Assembly: GCA_024279045.1 (NCBI GenBank)
Contig: JAJRRZ010000089.1
Location: forward strand, 1 to 12,623
Direction of reading: 5' to 3'
DNA: 12,623 nt
Source: Alphaproteobacteria bacterium
GTDB taxonomy: Bacteria; Pseudomonadota; Alphaproteobacteria; Rhizobiales; Aestuariivirgaceae
Shown one piece after another: positions 1 through 7,778 of this stretch (positions within the stretch are counted from its first letter, which is position 1; every line of letters begins with the position of its first letter). The position numbers and the translations under genes are program-made. The notes under the pieces are model-generated. The model saw nothing but the letters and a program-made list of their open reading frames with translations. It was not told where the DNA came from and made no database searches.

Positions 1-608
1 TGCTGGCGCTGGCGCTGGCGCGGCTGGCCCAGCGCGCCGGTGAACGCGCTGCCGCACTGGGCGCGCCGCTGCGGCCAGATCACACCCGCGCCGGTTTCGA
101 GCGCATGGCCGGCTGGTGGCTTGAGCGCCTGCGCGACGCGCCGGAAAAGCATGCCGGTCTGCCACCCCTGCAACGCCTGCCACGTTTTTCCACCGTGGTG
201 CTCATTGGCGATTTCCTTGCCGATCCGCAAGAACTGTTCAACCGCATGGCGCGACTGGCCGAGGGCAATGTGCGCGGGCATCTGTTGCAGGTGGTAGATC
301 CGGCGGAGGAAAGCTTCCCCTGGCAGGGGCGCGTGCGCTTTGCCGACATGGACGGCCATGACAGCTTCCTGAGCGAGCGCGCCGAAGACTTGCGCGAGGC
401 CTATGCCGCGCGCCTGGCCGCCCTGCGCGAGGACCTGGCCAGCCAAGCTCGCCGACTGGGCTGGACGTTTCAGATTCACCGCACCGATCAGCCGCCACAG
501 CAGGCGCTGCTGGCGCTGCATGCGCGCCTGCGCGATGTGCCGCTGGCCGGGCAGGATGGCGCGACAGCGCGGCAGGCGGGCGCGGCAGCGCGGGAGAGTG
601 CGGCATGA
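1..608 (+). CDS. DUF58 domain-containing protein, C-terminal part (5' end outside window)
   Basis: The reading frame is open from base 3 and ends at TGA 606-608, giving about 201 visible residues; the N-terminus lies upstream. An internal ATG at 105 is not taken as the start because the frame continues in good coding sequence to the window edge. The visible part matches the C-terminal, VWA-like half of DUF58 proteins: the segment STVVLIGDFLADP, where the D resembles the third metal-site element of VWA folds, then GHLLQVVDPAEESFPWQG and FADMDG. DUF58 proteins are usually encoded directly after a MoxR-type AAA+ ATPase and are thought to be its partner; their exact biochemical role is not settled. 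The gene overlaps the next one by four bases (ATGA), indicating translational coupling. The family call is from recognised sequence character, not a search. Confidence 0.85.
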   Translation, partial: LALALARLAQRAGERAAALGAPLRPDHTRAGFERMAGWWLERLRDAPEKHAGLPPLQRLPRFSTVVLIGDFLADPQELFNRMARLAEGNVRGHLLQVVDPAEESFPWQGRVRFADMDGHDSFLSERAEDLREAYAARLAALREDLASQARRLGWTFQIHRTDQPPQQALLALHARLRDVPLAGQDGATARQAGAAARESAA

Positions 609-3592
609 CAACCTCGCTTGCGGCATGGCTGGGGCAGTTGAGCTTCGCTTATCCGGCGGCGCTGCTGGCGCTGTTGGCGCTGCCGGTGATCTTCTGGCTG
701 CTGCGCACCACACCGCCGCGCCCGAAGGAGGTGCGCTTTCCGCCCTACCGCCTGTTGCGGGGGCTGCGCGACAAGCGCCGCCAGCCGGCGCGCACGCCGT
801 GGTGGCTGCTGGCCCTGCGGCTGGCGCTGGCGGCGGCGCTGATCCTGGCGCTGGCCGGGCCACGCCTGCTGCCGCAAACACCCCTTGCGCCAGATGCGCG
901 CAAGGGCCCCTGGCTCGTTGTGCTGGACGACGGCTGGGCCGCCGCGCGCAACTGGCCCGCCATGCGCCGCACCCTCGCCGACATGCTGGCCGAGGCGCAA
1001 CGCCGCAATGCGCCGGTGGCACTGCTGCGCACCACTCCGCGCCAGGGCGCGCCTGACCTGGCCCCGCGTCCGCCCGCCGATTGGCGCCAGCGCCTCGCCG
1101 CCCTGCAGCCGCGGGCGCTGGATACTGACCGTGCCGCCGCGGCGCGTCATCTCGGTCGGCTCGGCTTCGCCCCGGCCCGCGTCATCTGGCTGTCAGACGG
1201 CATCGACAGCCCCGGCACGGGCGATTTCATCACCGCTCTACGGTCGCTGAACGCCCCGGTGCGCGCCTACCTGCCCGGCGATGCCCGCCTGCCGCTGGCG
1301 CTGCTGCCGCCGGTGCCGGACAAGCAGGGCCTGCGCATCGCCGCGCTGCGCCCCGCCGCCACCGGCCCGGCCACCGCCACCATCATCCTGCGCGCCGCCA
1401 ATGGCCGCCCGCTGGCCCAGGCCGATGCCATCTTCCACCCCGGCGCGACGCGTGGCGAGGCCATGCTGAAGGTGCCGCCCGCCCTGCGCAACGAGTCCGC
1501 ACGGCTGGAAATCGCCGGGCAGGGTCATGCCGGTGCGGTGTGGCTGCTGGGCGATGCCTTGCGCCGCAAGGCGGTGCTGGTCATCAGCGGCGAGGCCAAT
1601 CGCCGCGGCCAGCCGCTGTTGGCCGCCACCTATTATGCCACCCGCGCGCTGGCGCCGTTTGCCGACGTGGCCGAGCGCGAAGACCTGCGCGGCATTGGCG
1701 AATGGCTGAAGAACGGCCTGTCCATGCTGGTGCTGGCCGATGTGGGCCGGCTGCCGCCGCTGCAGGAGAAGATGCTCATCCAATGGGTGAACAACGGTGG
1801 CGTGCTGCTGCGTTTCGCCGGCGAGCGCATCGCCAACGCCAGCAGCCGCCTGCTGCCCGTTACCCTGCGCCGCCAGGAACGCGCGCTGGGCGCCACGCTG
1901 AGCTGGCAGAAGCCGCAGCCGCTGGGCGAGTTCGTCGATGGCACGCCGCTGGCCGGGCTGGCCGTGGACAGGGAAGTGAAGATCCGCAAGCAGGTGCTGG
2001 CCGAGCCGGATGCCGACTTGCCGCAGCGCACCTGGGCGGCGCTGGCCGACGGCACGCCGCTGATCACCGCGCGGCCCGCCGGCAAGGGCTGGCTGGTGCT
2101 GGTGCATGTAACGGCCTCGCCGCAATGGTCGAATCTGCCGCTGTCGGGGCTGTTCGTGCGCATCCTGCAACGCATCGCCGAGCTGGCGCCACAGCCGCGC
2201 CCCATGCCCAATATCGAACGGCTTGCCCTGGGCGAAGATGATGCGCCCGTGCCCGCTGCCACGCAGGCAATACCAGTGCGCCAGGCAACGCCACGTGCCG
2301 CCGCGGGCGCCTTTATCCCGCGCCGGATGCTCACCGGACGTGGCGAGCTGGCCGACATGCCGCCCGCCGCCCTGCCCATTGCGGCGGCGGACTTCGACAA
2401 GGCCCGCCCCTCGCCGCGCCACCCCGCCGGGCTGTATGCCCGCGGCCAGCAGACCCGTGCGCTGAACATCGGCCATGCCGCCATGCGCCTGGCCTCGCTG
2501 CCCGCCCTGCCCGCCGGCTTCACCCGCGCCACTTATGCCGCGCGTGGCGCGCGCGATCTGGCGCGGCCATTGTTCATTGCCGCCGCGGTGCTGTTCCTGC
2601 TGGATCTGCTGGCCATGTTGTGGCTGGCCAGCGGCGGCGCGCCGGGAGCGTTGCTGCAGCGCCGCAGGGCCCATGCCAACACCACCGCTCTGCTGGCGCT
2701 GGGCACGGGGCTGGCCCTTGCCCTCATTTTTGCCCCGGGGCTGATTGCCACCAGTCCCGCACTGGCCCAGCAGACCGCGCCGAATGGCACGGCCAACGAG
2801 GCCGTCCCCGGCGAGCCTGCCGCCGCGGAGGAGGCTCGAAAGCTGGCCTTTGCCATGGCCGCGGCGCGCAACACCCGGCTGGCCTTCGTCAAGAGCGGCG
2901 ATGCACAGGTGGACAACCTTGCCATGGCGGGCCTGCGCGGGTTGTCGGAGCAGTTGTTCGAACGCACGTCCGTGGAGCCGGACGAACCACTGGCCATCGA
3001 CATCGAGCGCGACGACATCAGCTTCTTTCCACTGCTCTACTGGCCCGTTACCGCCACCGCGCCCGCGCCCTCGCCAAAGGCCCTGCGCAAGCTGCAATCC
3101 TACCTGAAGCACGGCGGGGTAATCCTGTTCGATACCCGCGATGCGCCCGACGCCGCCCTGGCCATCGATGGCCAGACGCCGCAGCGCCGCGCCCTGCGCC
3201 GCATTCTGGAACAACTGGACATTCCGCCATTGCAGCCGGTGCCGCGCACCCATGTGCTGACCCGCAGCTTCTTCCTGCTGAAGTCCTTCCCCGGGCGTTA
3301 TACGGAATCGGCGCTGTGGGTGGAGGCCACCTCCATCGGGCGTGAACGGCGCAAGCTTTCCCCGGCCAATGCCGATGGCGTCAGCTCCGTGCTGATCACC
3401 GGCAACGACCTGGCCGCGGCCTGGGCCATATCTCTCTCCGGGCAACCGCTGCTGCCCGTTGCACCCGGTGGCGAGCGCCAGCGTGAGATGGCCTATCGCA
3501 CCGGCATCAACATCGTCATGTATGCGCTGACCGGCAACTACAAGGCCGATCAGGTGCACTTGCCCACCATCCTGCAACGGCTGGGGCAATGA
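605..3592 (+). CDS. BatA-domain / DUF4159 membrane protein (995 aa)
   Basis: Large inner-membrane protein of the MoxR-associated (Bat-like) envelope cluster; molecular role unknown. The N-terminus has the BatA/aerotolerance pattern: FAYPAALLALLALPVIFWLL (residues 14-33, TM1), a VRFPPYRLLRGL stretch, then TM2 at about 66-85. A VWA-like region follows, starting at WLVVLDDG (about 103-110) and including VIWLSDG (193-199); its first metal-site motif reads DDGWA, not DxSxS, so metal binding is doubtful. A glutamine-amidotransferase-like region lies at about 322-410 (KAVLVISG to GGVLLRFAG). Two further membrane segments are at about 656-676 and 693-715. The C-terminal DUF4159 domain spans about 750-990 (LAFVKSGD, DISFFPLLYWPV, LKHGGVILFDTRDA). 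The start at 605 is supported by GGGAGAG at 592-598, six bases upstream, and by the ATGA overlap with the DUF58 gene. Confidence 0.92.
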   Translation: MTTSLAAWLGQLSFAYPAALLALLALPVIFWLLRTTPPRPKEVRFPPYRLLRGLRDKRRQPARTPWWLLALRLALAAALILALAGPRLLPQTPLAPDARKGPWLVVLDDGWAAARNWPAMRRTLADMLAEAQRRNAPVALLRTTPRQGAPDLAPRPPADWRQRLAALQPRALDTDRAAAARHLGRLGFAPARVIWLSDGIDSPGTGDFITALRSLNAPVRAYLPGDARLPLALLPPVPDKQGLRIAALRPAATGPATATIILRAANGRPLAQADAIFHPGATRGEAMLKVPPALRNESARLEIAGQGHAGAVWLLGDALRRKAVLVISGEANRRGQPLLAATYYATRALAPFADVAEREDLRGIGEWLKNGLSMLVLADVGRLPPLQEKMLIQWVNNGGVLLRFAGERIANASSRLLPVTLRRQERALGATLSWQKPQPLGEFVDGTPLAGLAVDREVKIRKQVLAEPDADLPQRTWAALADGTPLITARPAGKGWLVLVHVTASPQWSNLPLSGLFVRILQRIAELAPQPRPMPNIERLALGEDDAPVPAATQAIPVRQATPRAAAGAFIPRRMLTGRGELADMPPAALPIAAADFDKARPSPRHPAGLYARGQQTRALNIGHAAMRLASLPALPAGFTRATYAARGARDLARPLFIAAAVLFLLDLLAMLWLASGGAPGALLQRRRAHANTTALLALGTGLALALIFAPGLIATSPALAQQTAPNGTANEAVPGEPAAAEEARKLAFAMAAARNTRLAFVKSGDAQVDNLAMAGLRGLSEQLFERTSVEPDEPLAIDIERDDISFFPLLYWPVTATAPAPSPKALRKLQSYLKHGGVILFDTRDAPDAALAIDGQTPQRRALRRILEQLDIPPLQPVPRTHVLTRSFFLLKSFPGRYTESALWVEATSIGRERRKLSPANADGVSSVLITGNDLAAAWAISLSGQPLLPVAPGGERQREMAYRTGINIVMYALTGNYKADQVHLPTILQRLGQ

Positions 3593-3641
3593 TGCGGGGG
3601 CAAGCATGGATGAATGAATCGAGGAGCAACGGCTACCGCGC

Positions 3642-5816
3642 ATGAACTGGCAACTGGACATGGTCTTCGCCCCGCTGCTGCCCCCGGCGCTCATTGCCGC
3701 CGGGCTGGCGCTGGCGTTGTTGCTGATCGCCCTGCTGGCGCGTGCCGGCCTGGCGCACACCGGCGCGGGGCGTGCAGGGCTGCTGTTGCGCGCCGCCGCC
3801 GCGGCAGCGCTGGCATTGGCGCTGATGAACCCGCAACTGCGCCAGCAGCAGCGCGAGCCGCTGGCCGACATTGCCGTGATCATCGCCGATCATTCCGCCA
3901 GTCAGCAGCTGGACAATCGCGCCGCGCGCACCGATGCCGCCGCGGCAGAACTGCGCCGCAAGCTGGCCGAGCTGCCCGGCACGCAGGTGCGGTTGCGCTC
4001 GCTGCCCGCCGATGACGGCACGCGCGGCACGCGTCTGATCGAGACACTGAAGCAGACCCTGGCCGACATTCCGCCGGAGCGCTTCGCCGGGGCCTTTCTG
4101 CTGAGCGACGGGCGCGTGCACGACATGCCGGAAAAGACCGAGCAGGCCCTGCCGCCCGGCTATGCCGCGCCGGTGCATGTGCTCATCACCGGGCGCAAGG
4201 ATGAGCGCGACCGCTGGGTGCGCATCACCCGCGCCGGACGCTACGGCATCATCGGCAAGCGCCTGCCCATCCGCTTCCGCGTGAAGCAGCATCCGGCCAG
4301 CGGCAAGGGCGCCGCATCCGCCGCGGGCCAGTCCATGGACATCTCCGTGCGGGTCAACGGCAAGCCCTTCACCACCCTGCGCATGCGCCCCGGCGAGGAG
4401 GCCGGCATCTCGGTGCCGGTGGAACATGCCGGACAGAACGTGGTGGAGATCATCGCTCCGCCGATGGTTGCCGATGCGCCCGGCGGCGGTGAGCTGACCT
4501 TGCGCAACAACCACGTGGTGCACACCTTCAAGGGCGTGCGCGACCGCCTGCGGGTGTTGCTCATTTCCGGCATACCGCACCCCGGCGAGCGCATTTGGCG
4601 CGATCTGCTGAAATCCGACCCGATGGTCGACCTGGTGCATTTCACCATCCTGCGTCCGCCCGCCAAGCAGGACGGCACGCCCATCTCCGAGCTGGCGCTC
4701 ATCGCCTTTCCGACCTACGAGCTGTTCGTGCAGAAACTGCGCAAGTTCGACCTCATCGTCTTCGACCGTTACCAGCGCCGCGGCATCATGACATTGGAAT
4801 ACCTGCGCAACGTGGTGGACTTCGTGCGCGAGGGCGGCGCGGTGCTGCTCACCGTCGGCCCGGAGTTCGCCGAGGACGAGCTGACCTCGCTGTATCACAC
4901 CCCGCTGGCCGACATCCTGCCCTTCGCACCGACAGGGCGGGTGATCGAAACGCCCTACCGCGCGCGGCTCGGCAAACAGGGACGCCGCCACCCGCTGACC
5001 GCAACGCTTGACGGCGCGGCGGCCAGCGCCGCCGCCACGCCGCAATGGGGCCGCTGGTTCCGGCTCATCGAGGCCAGGCTCAAGCCGGACATGCCACACC
5101 AGGTGCTGATGCACGGGCCGCGGGACAAGCCGTTGCTGGTGCTCTCGCGCGAGGGCAAGGGACGCGTGGCCACCCTGCTGTCCGACCAGGTGTGGCTGTG
5201 GGCGCGGCAATATGACGGCGGCGGCCCGCATGTGGAACTGATCCGCCGCCTCGCCCACTGGCTGATGAAGGAGCCGGATCTGGAGGAAGAGCAGCTCACC
5301 GCCCGCATGCGCGGCAACACGCTGGAGATCACCCGCCGCACCCTGCGCGATGAACCGCCGCCACTGAGCATCACCCTGCCCGACGGCAAGACCACCCGCA
5401 GCCTTGCCTGGACACGCCGCCAGCCAGGGCTGTTCACCGCCAGCCTCGCCAACCCGGCGCCGGGCCTCTACCGGCTGAAAAGTGGCCGCTTGCAGCGGGT
5501 GTTTCCCGTTGGCGCAACGGACGTGACGGAGTTTCGCGACCTTGTCGCCACGCAGGATGTGCTCAAGCCGCTGGCCGACGCCAGCGGCGGCGCGGTTCGC
5601 TGGATTGCTGCCGGTGCGGGCGATTCGGTGCGCCTGCCGGACGTGGTGAAGGTGCGCCCCGGCGCAGCTGCCGCGGGAAATGGCTGGCTGGGCATTCATG
5701 CCCGCGATGCCGCGCGGGTGCTGGCGGTGCGCCATTATCCGCTGTTTGCCGGCCTGCTGGTGCTGGCCGCACTGTTGCTGTTGCTGGGGCTGGCGTGGCG
5801 GCTGGAGAGCCGGTGA
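3642..5816 (+). CDS. Large membrane protein with VWA-like and glutamine-amidotransferase-like regions (724 aa)
   Basis: Third gene of the envelope cluster, 49 bases after the DUF4159 gene. Two N-terminal membrane segments (about residues 9-33 and 43-62) are followed by a VWA-like region with an intact-looking metal-site motif, DHSAS (83-87, DxSxS pattern), and LLSDG (153-157). A beta-sandwich-like middle stretch follows, then an amidotransferase-like Rossmann region at about 304-410 (RVLLISGIPHPGER, FDLIVFDRY, VREGGAVLLTVGPEF) without an obvious catalytic Cys. The protein ends in a membrane segment (about 700-720) and a short basic tail. Proteins of this layout sit after DUF4159 genes in alphaproteobacteria and are usually annotated only as membrane or glutamine amidotransferase proteins. 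The best Shine-Dalgarno candidate, GAGGAG at 3621-3626, is 15 bases before the ATG, unusually far; no in-frame alternative exists because TGA at 3615 closes the frame. Confidence 0.88.
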   Translation: MNWQLDMVFAPLLPPALIAAGLALALLLIALLARAGLAHTGAGRAGLLLRAAAAAALALALMNPQLRQQQREPLADIAVIIADHSASQQLDNRAARTDAAAAELRRKLAELPGTQVRLRSLPADDGTRGTRLIETLKQTLADIPPERFAGAFLLSDGRVHDMPEKTEQALPPGYAAPVHVLITGRKDERDRWVRITRAGRYGIIGKRLPIRFRVKQHPASGKGAASAAGQSMDISVRVNGKPFTTLRMRPGEEAGISVPVEHAGQNVVEIIAPPMVADAPGGGELTLRNNHVVHTFKGVRDRLRVLLISGIPHPGERIWRDLLKSDPMVDLVHFTILRPPAKQDGTPISELALIAFPTYELFVQKLRKFDLIVFDRYQRRGIMTLEYLRNVVDFVREGGAVLLTVGPEFAEDELTSLYHTPLADILPFAPTGRVIETPYRARLGKQGRRHPLTATLDGAAASAAATPQWGRWFRLIEARLKPDMPHQVLMHGPRDKPLLVLSREGKGRVATLLSDQVWLWARQYDGGGPHVELIRRLAHWLMKEPDLEEEQLTARMRGNTLEITRRTLRDEPPPLSITLPDGKTTRSLAWTRRQPGLFTASLANPAPGLYRLKSGRLQRVFPVGATDVTEFRDLVATQDVLKPLADASGGAVRWIAAGAGDSVRLPDVVKVRPGAAAAGNGWLGIHARDAARVLAVRHYPLFAGLLVLAALLLLLGLAWRLESR

Positions 5817-5883
5817 AACCGTCTTTTCCGGCAGGGCATGGCTCCTTGCGGCAGGGTGCGGACGCTCTTCCTCCAGCCACGAT

Positions 5884-5912
5884 TTGCCTTGCCCGCGCAA
5901 TCGGTATATATT
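5884..5912 (+). promoter_or_regulatory. Predicted sigma-70-type promoter of the small secreted protein gene
   Basis: TTGCCT at 5884-5889 (-35) and TATATT at 5907-5912 (-10) are separated by exactly 17 bases. Transcription would start near 5919, leaving a leader of about 56 bases. The site lies in the 158-base gap after the membrane-protein gene, which shows no clear terminator, so read-through from the upstream operon is also possible. Assigned by eye only. Confidence 0.5.
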
Positions 5913-5928
5913 CCGCGCCGCGCATATG

Positions 5929-5940
5929 ATGGTGCACCAT
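5929..5940. promoter_or_regulatory. Perfect 12-bp palindrome in the predicted leader (possible operator)
   Basis: ATGGTGCACCAT is its own reverse complement. It begins about 10 bases after the predicted transcription start and 35 bases before the start codon at 5975. That is a plausible position for repressor binding or a dimeric regulator, but no regulator gene is adjacent and only one copy is seen. Function is inferred from position and symmetry. Confidence 0.35.
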
Positions 5941-5974
5941 TCCCTATACGGCACGCAAACAGCGAGAGCCCGGC

Positions 5975-6355
5975 ATGAGAAAGCTCCTTTCCACCCTGGC
6001 GCTAGGCGCCGCGCTGAGCGCCGCCCTGATGACGACCACCCTGCCCGCCCAAGCTGGCGAGCCGCGTCCCATCACCGGCTACAAGAACGTTGATGAGGCC
6101 ATCTATGTGCTGGGCATCACCTGTGGCCGCGGCTCGCTGACCGCGGCGCGGGTGATCGACAATTTCCTGCTGGCCGTCGCTCCCAGCCTGGGCGAGGAGG
6201 AGCAGAAACAGACCACCCGCTTCGGCGACATGGTGCAACAGCTGCAGAAGCAACAGGATCTGCAGGAAAAGGGCTATCGCGGCCCGGTGCGGCGCTTTCT
6301 CGACCGCTATTGCATCATCGGCTATCTCACCGGCGATGGCTCCTGTGACTCGTGA
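5975..6355 (+). CDS. Small secreted protein with three cysteines, unrecognised family (126 aa)
   Basis: I do not recognise this family. Residues 1-27 form a clear Sec signal peptide: basic MRK, a hydrophobic Leu/Ala core and a PAQA|GEP cleavage site after residue 27, so the mature protein of about 99 residues should be periplasmic or exported. Cysteines are at 50, 113 and 124. The mature part looks largely helical, with a Gln/Glu-rich stretch at about 73-100 (SLGEEEQKQ, QQLQKQQDLQEK). The odd number of Cys allows one disulfide plus a free thiol or an intermolecular bond. The start is supported by GAGAG at 5964-5968, six bases upstream, and a promoter at 5884-5912. Size, export and a paired-Cys pattern loosely recall HdeA-type acid chaperones, but I see no family motif. 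It converges with proA across a 118-base gap. Confidence 0.8.
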   Translation: MRKLLSTLALGAALSAALMTTTLPAQAGEPRPITGYKNVDEAIYVLGITCGRGSLTAARVIDNFLLAVAPSLGEEEQKQTTRFGDMVQQLQKQQDLQEKGYRGPVRRFLDRYCIIGYLTGDGSCDS

Positions 6356-6473
6356 TTGCCGAGCATGACCGGCATGACATGCCCCCGCACCGCCAACAGA
6401 TTCTCCGCCGTGCTGGCAGTGATCAACGAATCGGATAGCAAGCCGGCGCAACACCTTTTCTTCACGATTGACT

Positions 6474-7775
6474 TCAGGCCGGGCGGGTGGTGCCGTCGCC
6501 GCGCACCTGATACTTGAAGATGGTGAGCTGCTCCAGCCCCACCGGGCCGCGCGCGTGAATGCGCCCCGTCGCGATGCCGATCTCCGCGCCAAAGCCGAAC
6601 TCGCCGCCATCGGCGAACTGGGTGGAGGCATTGTGCATGACAATGGCGCTGTCCACCTCCTTCAGGAAGCGCTGTGCGGTCTCGGCATTTTCGGTGATGA
6701 TGGCATCGGTATGCTGCGAGCCGTAGCGGCGGATGTGCTCGATCGCCCCCTGCACGCCGTCCACCAGCTTCATCGAGATGATCGGCGCGAGATATTCGGT
6801 GCGCCAGTCCTCTTCCGTGGCCGGTTTCACCCGTGCATCCACCGCCTGCACGGCCTGGTCGCCACGCACCTCGCAGCCGGCATGGAGCAGCGCCTCCACC
6901 ACTGGTTTCAGCAGCCTGTCCGCCGCTGCGGCATCCACCAGCGCGGTTTCCGTCGCGCCACAGATGCCGGGACGGCGCATCTTTGCGTTCACGGTTACCT
7001 TCACCGCCTTGTCCACGTCGGCATCACGGTCGATGTAGGTGTGGCACAGCCCCTCCAGATGGGCGAACACCGGCACGCGGGCCTCTTCCTGCACGCGCGC
7101 CACCAGCGACTTGCCGCCGCGCGGCACGATCACGTCGATGTTGCCGGAAAGCCCGCGCAACATCTCGCCCGCCGCCGTCCTGTCGGTTACCGGCACCATC
7201 TGGATGGCATCTTCCGGCAGGCCTGCCTGGCGCAGCCCGCCGCGCAGGCATTTCACCAGTTCACGTGAGCTTTCGATGCTGTCCGAGCCGCCGCGCAGGA
7301 TTACCGCGTTGCCCGACTTCATGCACAGCACCCCGGCATCGGCGGTAACGTTGGGACGGGCCTCGTAGATGATGCCCACCACGCCCAGCGGCACCCGCAC
7401 CCGCGCAATCCTCAAGCCATTGGGCCGCTGCCATTCGTCGATGACGCTACCCACCGGGTCGGTCAGTTCGCGGATGACACCGAGGCTGGCGATGATGCCG
7501 TCGATACGATCATCGTTCAGCGCCAGCCGGTCGATGAAGGCATCCGGCCTGCCACGTGCCTTTGCTGCGGCGATGTCCTTCTCGTTGGCCGCCAGGATCT
7601 CTGTACGCGCCGCGTCGATGGCCGCCGCCATGTGATCGAGCGCGGCATTCTTTGCTTGCGTGGTGGCGTCGGCCAGCAGGGTAGCCGCCGCGCGCGCCCG
7701 GCGGCCCATTTCCGCCATCAGCTCGGCAATGTCTCCGCCTTGTGTTTCCCGTTGCGCCGTTGCTGCCTCGCTCAT
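6474..7775 (-). CDS. proA: Gamma-glutamyl phosphate reductase (glutamate-5-semialdehyde dehydrogenase)
   Basis: Cytoplasmic enzyme that reduces L-glutamate 5-phosphate with NADPH to glutamate 5-semialdehyde, the second step of proline synthesis. At 433 residues it is slightly longer than the usual ~415-430, the extra being at the N-terminus. Recognisable segments in order: RVPLGVVGIIYEARPNVTAD (127-146), KSGNAVILRGGSDS (153-166), DVIVPRGGKSL (214-224), the catalytic-cysteine region RRPGICGATET with C272, and GPVGLEQLTIFKYQVRGDG near the end. The position after the catalytic Cys is Gly where enterobacterial enzymes carry Asn. The start at 7775 is favoured by AGGAAAGG just upstream, inside the end of proB; only three bases separate the proB stop from the proA start, so the two are surely co-transcribed. 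No convincing terminator follows the stop. Confidence 0.97.
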   Translation of the reverse strand: MSEAATAQRETQGGDIAELMAEMGRRARAAATLLADATTQAKNAALDHMAAAIDAARTEILAANEKDIAAAKARGRPDAFIDRLALNDDRIDGIIASLGVIRELTDPVGSVIDEWQRPNGLRIARVRVPLGVVGIIYEARPNVTADAGVLCMKSGNAVILRGGSDSIESSRELVKCLRGGLRQAGLPEDAIQMVPVTDRTAAGEMLRGLSGNIDVIVPRGGKSLVARVQEEARVPVFAHLEGLCHTYIDRDADVDKAVKVTVNAKMRRPGICGATETALVDAAAADRLLKPVVEALLHAGCEVRGDQAVQAVDARVKPATEEDWRTEYLAPIISMKLVDGVQGAIEHIRRYGSQHTDAIITENAETAQRFLKEVDSAIVMHNASTQFADGGEFGFGAEIGIATGRIHARGPVGLEQLTIFKYQVRGDGTTRPA

Positions 7776-7778
7776 GCC

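Noticed and set aside
3..20. Tandem CTGGCG hexamers at the left edge.
   Set aside because: They are Leu-Ala codons in the coding frame of the DUF58 protein, a common effect of GC-rich codon use.
1238..3883. An 881-codon open frame on the minus strand, antisense to the DUF4159 gene.
   Set aside because: It mirrors a very GC-rich gene; the protein is Gly/Gln/Arg/His-rich low complexity with no domain, while the + strand frame has clear membrane segments and domains.
3614..4015. Alternative start at ATG 3614, better spaced from upstream sequence.
   Set aside because: It is in another frame, gives an Ala/Arg-rich 133-residue product and overlaps the well-supported membrane protein starting at 3642.
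3633..5954. A 773-codon open frame on the minus strand antisense to the 724-residue membrane protein.
   Set aside because: Same GC-driven shadow effect; composition is not protein-like and it covers a gene with recognisable motifs.
5975..6355. Assignment of the small secreted protein to the HdeA family.
   Set aside because: Only size, export and paired Cys are shared; the spacing and number of cysteines and the surrounding sequence do not match well enough.
6371..6383. Palindrome GGCATGACATGCC between the secreted-protein gene and proA as a convergent terminator.
   Set aside because: The one-base centre leaves at most a four-pair stem and there is no T-tract on either side.
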